A stretch of 64,000 bases of DNA from Rhodothermus marinus DSM 4252 (GCF_000024845.1 NC_013501.1:438001-502000); one strand, 5' to 3'. Positions 51,531 to 61,278 are shown, numbered from the stretch's first letter. A program made the numbers and translations. Notes: generated by a model not told the origin, from the letters alone.

Positions 51531-52229
51531 CAGCTCCGGCCAGCGAGCAAAGACGAAGACGCTTTCGGGAGTGGACGCCGGCGCGGCAGGCGTGAACCAG
51601 GCCACCTGCCAGCCGGCGTTTTTTGCACCGAGCACGTCGCTTCCGAACGAATCGCCGACGTAGAGGATCGCTTCCGGCGCGACACCGGCCGCGCGGGTGG
51701 CATGGGCGAACAGTTCTGGATGGGGCTTGGCCACACCCACTTCTTCGCTGATGACCAGCGCCTTTGCATGCTGACGCAGCTCCGGAAAGCGCTCCATTTT
51801 GGCATACTGCACGGCGGCAAAGCCGTTTGTCAGAATACCCACGGGCAGGTGGCGGGCCACCGTCAGAAATGCCTCACGGGCGCCCGGCACCCAGCGCCAG
51901 TGTCGGCGGTAGCGCTCCATGTAACAGGCGTTGAGCTGCTCCGGCGTGACGCCCTGCAGCCCGAGCGCTTCGATCAGCCGCGCAAAGCGGGCGTGCATCA
52001 ACGCCGGGCGGTCGATCTGGCCCCGCTGATATTGCTCCCAGAGGTCAACGTTGATTGTGTGGTAGGTGTGGTGCAGCTGCTCCAGCGGCACGTGCGCAAA
52101 CACGTCCGGAAAGGCGGCCTTCACGTCGGCCAGGGCCGCCTGCTCGGCCGTCCGATGGTCGAGCAGCGTATCGTCCAGGTCGAAGTAGACGAAGCGGATC
52201 GTTTCAGAGGGGTTTTTCAAAGAGGGCAT
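51507..52229 (-). CDS. HAD-family phosphatase (YjjG-like)
   Basis: 240 aa HAD hydrolase. DxD motif VYFDLDDTLLDH (D17, D19), motif II ILTNGF, motif III Lys in GVAKPHPELF, motif IV YVGDSFGSDVLGAKNAGW. The cap is all-helical (subclass I) as in YjjG nucleotidases and phosphoglycolate phosphatases. The acceptor phosphate is not known. ATG 52229 lies inside the end of the GNAT gene (26-bp overlap), so it is coupled to the SPT-GNAT operon. Confidence 0.88.
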   Translation of the reverse strand: MPSLKNPSETIRFVYFDLDDTLLDHRTAEQAALADVKAAFPDVFAHVPLEQLHHTYHTINVDLWEQYQRGQIDRPALMHARFARLIEALGLQGVTPEQLNACYMERYRRHWRWVPGAREAFLTVARHLPVGILTNGFAAVQYAKMERFPELRQHAKALVISEEVGVAKPHPELFAHATRAAGVAPEAILYVGDSFGSDVLGAKNAGWQVAWFTPAAPASTPESVFVFARWPELLRWLNLG

Positions 52230-53373
52230 ATTCTTTATCCACCACACCCCCAAGGTGTTCGAGGGCGTTCAGCAACACCTTGTTCGTGTCGAGCACCCAG
52301 CTCATCTCGCAGGCTTCGTAGCCGCGTCGCTTGCCGCGCTGGATCGTCTCCAGCACGAGCAGCGCATCGAGCCCGCGGCCGTGGTACTTTTTACGAATGC
52401 CCATCAGGGGCATACGGGTTTCGTAGATGGCACCCAGCTTGGCGGCCAGCAGGATCTTGATCAGTCCGAAGGGAAACAGCCGGCCGTCGCGGGCATGGCG
52501 CAGCGCCTGGTTGAGGTTGGGCAGCAGCAGCGAAAAGCCGACGGGATAGCCGTCGTCTTCCAGAATGAAGACCAGCTCCGGATCGACGATCTGCTTCAGG
52601 GCGCGGGCCAGGTGCTGGAATTCGTTTTCGGTCATGGGCACGTGGCCCCAGTTTTCGGACCAGGCTTCGTTGTAGATGTCCAGCACCGTCCGCGCCTCCT
52701 CGTCGTAGCGGCGCATGTCGAGCGTGCGCAGCGTGATGGTAGGGTTGCGTCGCCGGACCAGCTCGACGCCCCGTTCCAGCTTTTCGGCCTTCAGGTATTT
52801 TTTGTGGACGTAGTAGGCCCACATGGTCATGACGCGCGTAAAGCCCGCCCGCTCCAGAAAGTCGGCGTAGTAGGGCGGATTGTAGGGCATCAGGATGGAG
52901 GGGGCCCGGTCGAAACCGTTGACCAGCAGGCCGGCCATGTCGTTGAGCGAGGGGTTGGTCGGGCCGCGCATGTGTTGCAGGCCCTGACGGCGCAGCCAGT
53001 CGGCGGCAGCGTTGAAGAGCGCCTCGGCCACCGCGAAATCCGGCACGCACTCGAAAAAGCCGAAAAACCCGACGCCGTCGTTGTACTTCTTCAGGTGCAT
53101 GCCGTTGACGATGGCCGCAATGCGGCCGACGATCCGCTCCGAGGCATCCAGCGCCAGAAACGGCTGGATCTGTCCGTGCTCGAAAAAGGGACTCTTGCGG
53201 GGCGAGAGGATTTCGGCCACATCCCGGCGCAGCGGCGGGACCCAGTACGGGTTGTCCCGGTAGAGCCGGTACGGAAGGTCGATGAACTTGCGCAGCAGGC
53301 GTCGGCCGCGAACCGGCATCACCTGCACCGGGGGCGCGACACGGACTTCCGGGAGCGTTTCAGTAGCTTCCAT
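52204..53373 (-). CDS. GNAT-like N-acyltransferase, candidate ceramide synthase
   Basis: 389 aa, two-part protein with GNAT-like folds; segments VGRIAAIVNGMH, RGPTNPSLNDMAGLLVNGFDRAPSILMPYNPPYY and LMGIRKKYHGRGLDALLVLE (last one like the acyl-CoA loop). It resembles the YghO-type proteins found next to serine palmitoyltransferase. Its start overlaps the SPT gene by 14 bp, so both are translated together. In Caulobacter a GNAT-type protein near spt acts as bacterial ceramide synthase; that role is an inference here. Confidence 0.65.
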   Translation of the reverse strand: MEATETLPEVRVAPPVQVMPVRGRRLLRKFIDLPYRLYRDNPYWVPPLRRDVAEILSPRKSPFFEHGQIQPFLALDASERIVGRIAAIVNGMHLKKYNDGVGFFGFFECVPDFAVAEALFNAAADWLRRQGLQHMRGPTNPSLNDMAGLLVNGFDRAPSILMPYNPPYYADFLERAGFTRVMTMWAYYVHKKYLKAEKLERGVELVRRRNPTITLRTLDMRRYDEEARTVLDIYNEAWSENWGHVPMTENEFQHLARALKQIVDPELVFILEDDGYPVGFSLLLPNLNQALRHARDGRLFPFGLIKILLAAKLGAIYETRMPLMGIRKKYHGRGLDALLVLETIQRGKRRGYEACEMSWVLDTNKVLLNALEHLGGVVDKEYALFEKPL

Positions 53374-54646
53374 TGGCCTGAATGACGCCCAGTCGCTTTC
53401 CGACGCGATGGAAGGCTTCGAGGATATAGTCGAGTTCTTCGTCGGTGTGTGTGGCCATGAAGGACGTCCGCAGCAGTGCCTGACCCTGCGGGACGGCCGG
53501 CGGTACCACCGCGTTGACGAATACGCCTTCTTCCAGCAGCTCGCGCCAGAAACGGAAGCAGGTCATCATGTCGCCGATCACGACCGGAATGACCGGCGTC
53601 TGGCTGTTCCACACGTTGAAGCCGGCGCTGCGGAAGCCCTCGCGCATGTAGTCGGAGATCTTCCAGAGGCGCTCGAGCCGCTCCGGCTCCTGCTCGATGA
53701 TGTCGAGGCACTTCAGCACGGTGGCCACGTTGGCCGGCGGCATGGAAGCCGAGAAGATGTGGGCCGAGCTGGTGTGGCGGATGTACTCGATCACGTCGCG
53801 GTCGCCCACGCAGAAGCCGCCCAGGGAGGCGAAACTCTTCGAGAAGGTACCTACGGTCAGGTGCACCTTGTGCTCCAGGCCGAAGTAGGCCGCCGAGCCG
53901 CGTCCGCCCGGACCGATCACGCCGACGGCGTGAGCATCGTCCAGCATCAGCGCGGCGCCGAACTCTTCGGCCAGTTCCACCAGCTCCGGCACGCGGGCGA
54001 TGACGCCGCTCATGGAGAAGACGCCGTCGGTAACGATCAGCTTGCCAGCCTCCGGCCGTTCGGCCTGGGCACGCTCGAGCAGGCGTCGCAGATGGTCCAG
54101 ATCGTTGTGCCGGTAGCGCACCGTGTCGGCCAGGCTCACCTGAGTCCCGGCCACGATGCTGGCGTGGTTGTCTTTATCCGAAAAGATGATGTCGTTTTTG
54201 GAGGTGAGCGCCTGAATGACGCCCATGTTCGTCATGTAACCGGTCGAGAAGACGATGCAGGCTTCTTTGCCCATGAAGCGGGCCAGGCGCTCTTCCAGCT
54301 GCAGGTGCAGGTCCAGCGTACCGTTGAGGAAGCGGCTTCCCGTACAGCCTGTTCCATACTTGCGGATGGCCTCGATGGCGGCCTCTTTGACCCGGGGGTC
54401 GGAGGTCAGCCCGAGGTAGTTGTTCGAGCCGGCCATGATCACTTCCCGGCCGTTGATGATGGCGCGCGTGCCTTCGTTGCGCTCGATGGGCCGGAAGTAG
54501 GGGTACAGACCGGCCGCCTTCACCCGGGCGTAGTCGCCGTCCGGCGCAAAAAACTTGTGGCACTTGGCGAACAGGCTGGGCTCCGAAGTCGAAACCTGGG
54601 TCTCCAGCCGTTCCTGTGGCGTACGGGCCGCGTCTGACATGGGCAT
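53360..54646 (-). CDS. spt: Serine palmitoyltransferase (alpha-oxoamine synthase)
   Basis: 428 aa PLP enzyme condensing L-serine with an acyl-CoA, the first step of sphingolipid synthesis. H161 (DKDNHAS) stacks on PLP, LMLDDAHAVGVIGPGGRG and Schiff-base Lys270 in TFSKSFASLGG. YGTGCTGSRFLNGTLDLHLQLE and FSASMPPANVAT are typical of bacterial SPT rather than KBL or ALAS. Upstream, 97 bp away, is the glycosyltransferase. Sphingolipids are common in Bacteroidota. Confidence 0.88.
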   Translation of the reverse strand: MPMSDAARTPQERLETQVSTSEPSLFAKCHKFFAPDGDYARVKAAGLYPYFRPIERNEGTRAIINGREVIMAGSNNYLGLTSDPRVKEAAIEAIRKYGTGCTGSRFLNGTLDLHLQLEERLARFMGKEACIVFSTGYMTNMGVIQALTSKNDIIFSDKDNHASIVAGTQVSLADTVRYRHNDLDHLRRLLERAQAERPEAGKLIVTDGVFSMSGVIARVPELVELAEEFGAALMLDDAHAVGVIGPGGRGSAAYFGLEHKVHLTVGTFSKSFASLGGFCVGDRDVIEYIRHTSSAHIFSASMPPANVATVLKCLDIIEQEPERLERLWKISDYMREGFRSAGFNVWNSQTPVIPVVIGDMMTCFRFWRELLEEGVFVNAVVPPAVPQGQALLRTSFMATHTDEELDYILEAFHRVGKRLGVIQANGSY

Positions 54647-54743
54647 ATCTTTGCAGGTTGTTATGTCCGGGGCAGTATCCTTAAACTTGCGCTAAAACGC
54701 AGCATGACGTATAAGGATCTATGGCGCGTCGTTTTTATTCGGT

Positions 54744-55877
54744 TTAGATGAACGAAAGCGTGGCATTTTCACGGGGGGGTCGCGCAGGACGCCCGCGGTA
54801 GCGGGACGTTTCCAGGCGCTGCAGCAGCCGTTCAATGAAGTTCAGGGCCATTTCGTTGCCGCATCGCAGCGAATGGCTTTGCAAACGCTTTTCATAATGC
54901 GGGCAGGCCTCGAGGAAGCGGCGCACGTCTTCGCTTCGGAGTTCGCGATCGAAGACGGCCATGCCCAGTCCCTCGCGCTCCAGAAACAGCGCGTTGAGCG
55001 TCTGTTCGAAGATGCCGCGGTTGGGCACGACCAGCAACGGTTTGCCAAGGTAGAGCGCCTCGCTCATCAGCGTGAAACCGGCCGTGCAGAGTACGGCCCG
55101 GCAGCGGGCCAGATCCTCCAGGAAGCCTTCGATTGAGGGCGCTTTGAACGTCAGATTCGTGTACTTCTCGGCATCAGGGGGGCGCGGGACGTTGTAGAGC
55201 ACGAACGACGCCGGCAGGCGCGCGAGCACTTCGGGTAGATGGTCCACGCCCTCGGGCTGGTTGAAATAAACCAGCACGTGCGAGCCGGTGGTGGGCATCA
55301 GCGCCTGCACTTCGTCGCGAATAATCGGGGGAATGAGCGTGACGCGTTCGGGATGGCGCAGCGGCGGGAAGTAAAACGAGGTCAACAAAACATGCAACGG
55401 GCGCCGGGGTACGATCAGCTGAATGGCCAGATGGGCCAGCAGGGCGTCTTTCCAGTAGCGGAGGGGAAGCCGGTAGCGCGTTTCGGTGACCACCTGCTGG
55501 TGGTTGAACGACAGCACCGGAAGGCCCAGGCGGGCCGCCGCGCGGGGCGTCAGCGCCTCGAAGTCGGTGATAACCAGATGGGGACGGAAGTCGGCCAGCT
55601 TTTCGGTCAACTCGTCGAGCAACGGGCGCAGCCGACGCATCACCGGAAGGTTGGCCCGCAGGGTGGCCAGCAGGCGCATGCGGTTGCCGTGCAGCACCTG
55701 GCAGAGCGAGGGGACGGGCCAGACGGTCTCGCCGCAGGCTTCGAGTACCGCGCGGGCGGTGCCCCCGCAACAGAAGCGCAGCTCGTGGCCGCGCGCGCGC
55801 AAAGCCCGCGCGACGGCCAGCACGCGCGACGCATGGCCCCGTCCCTGGCCGCTCAGTGCGTAAACAATGCGTGCCAT
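54744..55877 (-). CDS. MJ1255-type glycosyltransferase
   Basis: 377 aa GT-B glycosyltransferase resembling the MJ1255/VC2487 family. RIVYALSGQGRGHASRVLAVARALRARGHELRF at the N-terminus and a C-terminal nucleotide-sugar region VLCTAGFTLMSEALYLGKPLLVVPNRGIFEQTLNALFLE. Donor and acceptor are unknown; neighbours (SPT, GNAT) make a glycolipid conceivable. 86 bp separate it from the DUF5683 gene (upstream). Confidence 0.8.
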   Translation of the reverse strand: MARIVYALSGQGRGHASRVLAVARALRARGHELRFCCGGTARAVLEACGETVWPVPSLCQVLHGNRMRLLATLRANLPVMRRLRPLLDELTEKLADFRPHLVITDFEALTPRAAARLGLPVLSFNHQQVVTETRYRLPLRYWKDALLAHLAIQLIVPRRPLHVLLTSFYFPPLRHPERVTLIPPIIRDEVQALMPTTGSHVLVYFNQPEGVDHLPEVLARLPASFVLYNVPRPPDAEKYTNLTFKAPSIEGFLEDLARCRAVLCTAGFTLMSEALYLGKPLLVVPNRGIFEQTLNALFLEREGLGMAVFDRELRSEDVRRFLEACPHYEKRLQSHSLRCGNEMALNFIERLLQRLETSRYRGRPARPPRENATLSFI

Positions 55878-55963
55878 GAGGCTTCAGCTCCCCCTGCAGA
55901 CCGGATGGTCAGGGCATTTGGCCAGAAGATCGTAAAATTTATGCAGAAAAGAAAATCAAAATT

Positions 55964-56491
55964 TCAAAATTGTCCCTGCAGGCGCAACGTGGCCCCGTTC
56001 GGGCGGGGCAGCAGGCGAAGCTGCAGGTTTTCGCTCACGTCGAAATCGTACAGGTGGGCATGTACGTAGGCGTCCAGCACGGTCAGTCCATACCATAAGC
56101 CGAGCGCAATGTAGGAAAGGTCACGGTTGCGGCGGTAGCGGTCGCGGTACAGGCGCAGCAGGTCGGCACGTCCGGCTTCGATCACGGCGCGGAAGCGTTC
56201 GCCCTCGTCGCGATACTGGGGGTAGCGATCCGGGGCGATGGCGTACAGGTAGGCGTGGCGGTAGAGCAGGTAGCGTTCGTTCATGAAGTGGGCCAGCGCC
56301 GCAAAGCCGCCCAACCCGGCATAGACGAACGGCACCTTCCAGTACTGGCGGTTGTAGACCTGGCCCCAGCCGGGAAGCACCAGAGCCCGCCAGAGCGCCC
56401 CTTCGGGCGAGTGGGTGCGGGTCGAATCGGGCGACGGCGACGCAGGCGTTCCCGCCGGCAGCAGCAGAAGCGCCAGCAGCAACGCGGTCAT
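55964..56491 (-). CDS. DUF5683 membrane protein
   Basis: 175 aa. Signal-like helix (about 1-17), ALWRALVLPGWGQVYNRQYWKVPFVYAGLGGFAALAHFMNERY, then YIALGLWYGLTVLDAYVHAHLYDFDVSENL at the end, the DUF5683 pattern. Unknown function; in Bacteroidota it follows parA-parB. The start at 56491 overlaps the parB stop by 4 bp (ATGA). Confidence 0.85.
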   Translation of the reverse strand: MTALLLALLLLPAGTPASPSPDSTRTHSPEGALWRALVLPGWGQVYNRQYWKVPFVYAGLGGFAALAHFMNERYLLYRHAYLYAIAPDRYPQYRDEGERFRAVIEAGRADLLRLYRDRYRRNRDLSYIALGLWYGLTVLDAYVHAHLYDFDVSENLQLRLLPRPNGATLRLQGQF

Positions 56492-57441
56492 GCGCCCAGC
56501 AGCAGGCTTAGCAGGCGCTCCAGCTCCTCGTCGGAGAAATAGGCGATTTCGATGCGACCACCCCGGCCCGAGCGGTGCCGGATGCGCACCTGAGTCCCCA
56601 GCCGCCGCCGCAGTTGATCTTCGTAGTCGCGGATCTGGAGCGTCTCGGGATCCGGCTCGGCCGACGCGGTGGCGGCTTCGCCCGCCGTCTTGCGCTCCTG
56701 CCGGCGGTGCCAGGCCCGCACCCGTTCTTCGACTTCGCGGACGGAAAGCTGCTTCGTCTCGATCTCCTGCAGGAGCCGGAGCTGGACCGGTTCGGGCAGG
56801 CCGATCAGGGCGCGGGCGTGACCGGCCGTGATCGTGCCGTCGCGCAGGCTGGCCTGAATGCGGGGCGGCAGCTTGAGCAGGCGCAGAAAGTTGGCCACCG
56901 TCGCGCGGTTTTTGCCCACTTTCTCGGCCACCTGCTCCTGGGTCAGCCCGCATTCCTCGATCAGCCGCTGGTAGCCCAGCGCCACCTCGATCGGGTTCAG
57001 TTCTTCGCGCTGGACGTTTTCGACCAGCGCCATCTCCAGCATCTCCTCGGTGTCGGCCTCGCGCACGTAGGCCGGCACGCGCTTCAGGCCGGCCCGGCGC
57101 GCCGCGCGCAGACGCCGCTCGCCCGAGATCACCTCAAACTCGTTGTTGCCCAGCGCTCGTACGGTGATCGGCTGGATGATGCCGAGCTGGGCGATCGAGC
57201 GGGCCAGTTCGTCCAGCGCCTCCTCGTCGAAGTCCTTGCGCGGCTGGTACGGATTGGGCCGGATCCGATCGATGTCGATCTCCGCCACCCGTCCCAGCAG
57301 CCGGAGCCGCTCCTCGAAGTGATAGAGCCGACTCTTGGGCGTCTCGACGCCCGTCACCTCTTCGGGCGTGCTCGTCTCCTGGTTCGCGCTCGGGAGCAGG
57401 GCACTCAACCCGCGCCCCAGGGCTGCTTTCTTCGTGGCCAT
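56488..57441 (-). CDS. parB: Chromosome partitioning protein ParB
   Basis: 317 aa. N-terminal ALGRGLSALLP, ParB/Srx CTPase domain (DIDRIRPNPYQPRKDF; VISGERRLRAARRAGL), NVQREELNPIEVALGYQRLIEECGLTQEQVAEKVGKNRATVANFLRLLKLP with the HTH that reads parS, and a C-terminal dimerisation part (YFSDEELERLLSLL). Loads on parS near the origin and spreads as a CTP-dependent clamp. Follows parA by 18 bp. Confidence 0.95.
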   Translation of the reverse strand: MATKKAALGRGLSALLPSANQETSTPEEVTGVETPKSRLYHFEERLRLLGRVAEIDIDRIRPNPYQPRKDFDEEALDELARSIAQLGIIQPITVRALGNNEFEVISGERRLRAARRAGLKRVPAYVREADTEEMLEMALVENVQREELNPIEVALGYQRLIEECGLTQEQVAEKVGKNRATVANFLRLLKLPPRIQASLRDGTITAGHARALIGLPEPVQLRLLQEIETKQLSVREVEERVRAWHRRQERKTAGEAATASAEPDPETLQIRDYEDQLRRRLGTQVRIRHRSGRGGRIEIAYFSDEELERLLSLLLGA

Positions 57442-57459
57442 AAACCGTTGGTTGCTTGC

Positions 57460-58347
57460 TCAGGCGTCTTGTTCGGGATGCGGTCGGAACGGTGCGGCAT
57501 CGGACGAAGGCGAACGACGTCCGGCCGGGATGGACAGGCCGTTCGTCGAAGCCTCCTCGGCGGTCGATTCCGGCAGCAGAAAGCGCTGGTTGTTCTGGAT
57601 GATTTCTCTGGCCAGCGCCATGTAGTTGCGGGCGCCCACGCTCGTGATGTCGTAAAGCAGCACCGGACGGCCGAAGCTGGGCGCCTCCGACAGCCGCACG
57701 TTGCGCTGCACGATGGTACGAAAAACCTTGTCGCCGAAGTAGCGGCGTACCTCTTCGGCCACCTGGTTGGACAGGCGCAGCCGCGTATCGAACATCGTGA
57801 GCAGCACGCCTTCGATTTCCAGCTCCGGGTTCAGGTGCTGGCGCACGATCTTGATCGTGTTCAGGAGCTGACCCAGTCCCTCCAGCGCAAAGTATTCCGC
57901 CTGTACGGGAATCAGGACCGAGTTGGCCGCCGTCAGTGCATTGAGCGTCAGCAGACCCAGCGACGGAGGGCAGTCGATGATGATGAAATCGTACTTGCGG
58001 CGGGCGCGGCGCAGCGCATTGGCCAGAATCCGCTCCCGCTCCATGACGTCGATCATCTCGATTTCGGCGCCCACCAGATTGATGTGGCTGGGCACGACTT
58101 CCAGAAACGGCAGCTCCGTCGGCTGAATGGCCTCTTCCAGCGAGATGTCGCCGATGAGCACCTCGTAGGTGGATTTCTGGACCGTGCGCGGATTGATGCC
58201 GACGCCGGAGGAGCAGTTGGCCTGTGGATCGATGTCGATCAGCAGCGTGGGATGTTCGATGGCGGCCAGCGAAGCGGCCAGGTTGATCGCGGTGGTCGTC
58301 TTCCCTACGCCCCCTTTCTGGTTGGCAATCGCAATAACTTTACCCAT
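57460..58347 (-). CDS. parA: Chromosome partitioning ATPase ParA (Soj)
   Basis: 295 aa. Deviant Walker A KGGVGKTT (11-18), [85 protein letters not shown]-dependent DNA-binding ATPase driving origin segregation with ParB. The C-terminal 40 residues are a low-complexity tail. Upstream 219-bp gap to the divergent helicase. Confidence 0.95.
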   Translation of the reverse strand: MGKVIAIANQKGGVGKTTTAINLAASLAAIEHPTLLIDIDPQANCSSGVGINPRTVQKSTYEVLIGDISLEEAIQPTELPFLEVVPSHINLVGAEIEMIDVMERERILANALRRARRKYDFIIIDCPPSLGLLTLNALTAANSVLIPVQAEYFALEGLGQLLNTIKIVRQHLNPELEIEGVLLTMFDTRLRLSNQVAEEVRRYFGDKVFRTIVQRNVRLSEAPSFGRPVLLYDITSVGARNYMALAREIIQNNQRFLLPESTAEEASTNGLSIPAGRRSPSSDAAPFRPHPEQDA

Positions 58348-58447
58348 GAGCTATCTGTGAGCTTGCAGCCACCGGATCTACGAACCGAGCAGAAACGGAC
58401 GGCGGCCGGCCTTTGTTGCACAGGCGGCAGCGCACGCAACCTGCAGG

Positions 58448-58466
58448 TTCTTTAATCTATAAAGAA
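58448..58466. promoter_or_regulatory. Inverted repeat between parA and the helicase gene
   Basis: TTCTTTA-ATCTA-TAAAGAA, a perfect 7-bp inverted repeat, in the AT-rich middle of the divergent intergenic region. Possible operator or promoter element. Confidence 0.35.
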
Positions 58467-58566
58467 ACGCGCACGTAAGCCAGTCCCGCGACAAAAAAGC
58501 ACCGAACCGGATCACACGCTGTCGCCTCGCGTTGAGAATGGGCAAAACCCGCTCGCATCGCTCGCA

Positions 58567-60612
58567 ATGGCGCGCCGCTTTGTACTGAAGCCGGAAGCCG
58601 AAGCCCCCACCACCCGCCTGACCGTGGACTATGCCGGCCAGCTCAACCCGCAGCAGTATGCGGTGGTGACGGCCGGGGGCGGACCGATCCTGGTGGTGGC
58701 CGGGGCCGGCACGGGCAAGACGCGCACGCTGGTCTACCGCGTGGCCTATCTGGTCGAGACCGGCACACCGCCCGAGGAAATCGTGCTGCTGACCTTCACG
58801 CGCCGCGCCGCCCGCGAAATGCTGGCGCGGGCCGCCGCGCTGCTCGACGGACGCTGCGAGCGGGTCCAGGGCGGCACCTTCCACGCCTTCTGCCTGGGAC
58901 TGCTCCGACGCTATGCCGGCCGGCTGGGCTACCCCTCGAACTTCACCGTGCTGGACGCTTCGGACGCCGCCGACGTGATCGATCTGCTCCGCACCGCACA
59001 CGGATTGCATCGGAGCGGCCGTCGCTTTCCCCGCAAACAGACGATCCAGGCCATCTTTTCGGCGGCGGCCAGCCACCCCGACGCCGATCTGGAAACGATC
59101 CTGGAGGCCCGCTATCCGCAGTTTCTGGAGCATCTCGAAGCGTTGCAGGCGCTCCGCGAGGACTATGCCTGCTACAAGCGCCAGCATGGCCTGATGGACT
59201 ACGACGACCTGCTGGCCTGCACGATCGAACTCTTCCGGCAGCACCCCGACGTGCATCGCCAGGTAGCGGCGCGGTGCCGCCATGTGCTCGTCGATGAGTA
59301 CCAGGACACCAACCGCCTGCAGGCACAGATCGTGCAGGCGCTGGCCGCCGTGCACGGCAACGTGATGGCCGTGGGCGACGACGCGCAGTCGATCTACCGC
59401 TTCCGCGGTGCCGACTTCCGCAACATCTTCGAGTTTCCCCGGCTGTTTCCGGGCACGCGTATCCTGAAACTGGAGCAGAACTACCGCTCCACGCAGCCTA
59501 TTCTGGATCTGGCCAACCGGATCATCCGGCGGGCGCACCACCGCTACGACAAGGTGCTCTTCAGCGAGCGCAAGCAGGGCGAGCGGCCGGCCATCGTCCC
59601 GGCACCGGACGAGCGCACCGAAAGCCGCTTCGTCTGTCAGATGATTCTGGCACTTCGCGAGCAGGGCGTGCCGCTGCATCAGATGGCCGTGCTGTTCCGG
59701 AGCAGCCATAATGCGTTCGATCTGGAAATGGAGCTCAACCGCCGGGGCATCCCCTACGTGAAGTACGGCGGGCTGAAGCTCAGCGAAGCGGCCCATGTAA
59801 AGGACCTGCTGGCCTACCTCCGGCTGCTCGAAAATCCGAAAGACGCAGCCGCCTGGAACCGCGTGCTGCAATTGATCGAAGGGATCGGCCCGCGCACGGC
59901 GCAGCGACTGATCGAATGGATCACGTCGGCCGACGCGACGCCGTTCACGCTGGAGGAGCGGCCGTTTTCGCCGCGCTACGCCGAGGCGCTGATCCGGCTC
60001 TTCACGCTGCTGCGCCAGCTCTGGGAGACCGAGCTTCCGCTGGAGGCGCAGCTGACCGAGCTGTTGCACTACTACCGGCCGCTGTGCGAGCGCCGTTACT
60101 ACGAGGACTACCCGAAGCGGCTGCAGGACCTGGAGCACCTGGTCAGTCTGAGCGCCCGCTTTCAGAGCCGGGCGGCGTTTCTGGAAGCACTCGTGCTCGA
60201 TCCGCTGGAACTGACCGCGCTGGAGGTCGAGCCGCTCGTCGAAGACGAACCGCCGCTGGTGCTCTCGACGATCCATTCGGCCAAGGGCCTGGAGTTCCAC
60301 ACGGTGTTCATCATCCACGCGCTGGAAGGCATTCTGCCGTCGGCCTATGCGCTGAACGATCCAGAAGCGCTTGACGAGGAGCTCCGGCTGCTCTACGTGG
60401 CCGTCACCCGCGCGCGGGAGTATCTGTTCATTTCCTATCCGATGGTGCGTTACCAGGCCGGCTCCGGCTCGTACCTGACCAGCCCCAGCCGCTTTCTGGA
60501 AGACCTGCCGGAAGAAATTCTGGAGCCCTGGGTGCTCGTGGAGGAACCCACGGCTTCTTCCGCCTATGAACTGCCGGATTCAGGTGCGTCCGCGTTACCG
60601 CCAGGCGATTGA
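58567..60612 (+). CDS. UvrD/Rep-family DNA helicase (second)
   Basis: 681 aa SF1A helicase, shorter than the PcrA-type protein at 3587. LNPQQYAVVTAGGGPILVVAGAGTGKT (Q-motif, Walker A 45-52), LTFTRRAAREML, VLVDEYQDTNRLQ, VGDDAQSIYRFRGA, LEQNYRSTQPILDLANRI, STIHSAKGLEFHTVFI and VAVTRAREYLF. It lacks the C-terminal Tudor-like domain. Start ATG 58567. The GNAT gene follows 3 bp later. Confidence 0.93.
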   Translation: MARRFVLKPEAEAPTTRLTVDYAGQLNPQQYAVVTAGGGPILVVAGAGTGKTRTLVYRVAYLVETGTPPEEIVLLTFTRRAAREMLARAAALLDGRCERVQGGTFHAFCLGLLRRYAGRLGYPSNFTVLDASDAADVIDLLRTAHGLHRSGRRFPRKQTIQAIFSAAASHPDADLETILEARYPQFLEHLEALQALREDYACYKRQHGLMDYDDLLACTIELFRQHPDVHRQVAARCRHVLVDEYQDTNRLQAQIVQALAAVHGNVMAVGDDAQSIYRFRGADFRNIFEFPRLFPGTRILKLEQNYRSTQPILDLANRIIRRAHHRYDKVLFSERKQGERPAIVPAPDERTESRFVCQMILALREQGVPLHQMAVLFRSSHNAFDLEMELNRRGIPYVKYGGLKLSEAAHVKDLLAYLRLLENPKDAAAWNRVLQLIEGIGPRTAQRLIEWITSADATPFTLEERPFSPRYAEALIRLFTLLRQLWETELPLEAQLTELLHYYRPLCERRYYEDYPKRLQDLEHLVSLSARFQSRAAFLEALVLDPLELTALEVEPLVEDEPPLVLSTIHSAKGLEFHTVFIIHALEGILPSAYALNDPEALDEELRLLYVAVTRAREYLFISYPMVRYQAGSGSYLTSPSRFLEDLPEEILEPWVLVEEPTASSAYELPDSGASALPPGD

Positions 60613-60615
60613 ACG

Positions 60616-61077
60616 ATGGAGCTCTACCGCGCACCGGTCCAGAACGGCGCCGTCCTGACCATCGAAGAAGTCGGGCTGGAGCAACTGGACGTGATCCGGG
60701 AGCTGAACCGGGCCATTTTCGACGAGGAGCGTATCATCAACACGTTCGATCGGGACGACCTGATGATCCTGCTGGCCCGGGTCAACGGCGTGCCCGTCGG
60801 TTTCAAGATCGGCTACCGCGAAAACAGCCGTACGTTCTACAGCGCCAAGGGCGGGGTGCTGCCCGAATACCGGCGCCAGGGCATCGCTCGCCAGCTCCTG
60901 TACGTGATGATGGAGCGGGCCCGCCAGAAGGGTTATCGGCGCTTCGCCTACGACACGTTCCCGAACCGGCATCCCGGCATGGCCGTGCTGGGCCTGACCG
61001 AGGGCTTCCGGGTCACCCGCGCCGACTACAACACGTTCTACCGCGACTACCGCCTGCGACTGGAGAAGGATCTGTAG
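60616..61077 (+). CDS. GNAT-family N-acetyltransferase
   Basis: 153 aa single GNAT domain: acetyl-CoA loop VLPEYRRQGIARQLLYVMMERARQKG (about 75-100), preceded by VNGVPVGFKIGYRE, followed by DTFPNRHPGMAVLGLTEGFRVTR. Substrate unknown. Starts 3 bp after the helicase stop. Confidence 0.87.
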   Translation: MELYRAPVQNGAVLTIEEVGLEQLDVIRELNRAIFDEERIINTFDRDDLMILLARVNGVPVGFKIGYRENSRTFYSAKGGVLPEYRRQGIARQLLYVMMERARQKGYRRFAYDTFPNRHPGMAVLGLTEGFRVTRADYNTFYRDYRLRLEKDL

Positions 61078-61110
61078 TGTCGGGAGTTCTGAACGTGACG
61101 AAGGCGCCCT

Positions 61111-61278
61111 TCACCGTCGCACCTCCACGCGAAAGCGCCCGATCAGCCGCCGGTCCGGCTCGTCCGACAATCGGATGTAGAGATGAAAGGTTTCGTCCCG
61201 GCCCAGCACCGGACCCGGAAGCTCCAACGCCTGCTGCCAGGCGCCTGACAGCGAGGCCAATACCCCGCACGAATCCAC
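61111..61278 (-). pseudogene. Possible 3' remnant of a gene
   Basis: Minus-strand frame of 55 codons ending TGA at 61111 with normal codon use: ...GAWQQALELPGPVLGRDETFHLYIRLSDEPDRRLIGRFRVEVRR, typical of a beta-strand C-terminus. A stop (TAG near 61306) closes the frame upstream; the only start is a GTG at 61278. Too short for a domain, so it looks like a truncated relic. No family recognised. Confidence 0.35.

Noticed and set aside
58378-60318. 646-codon minus-strand frame
   Set aside because: Antisense to the second helicase; no protein-like pattern.
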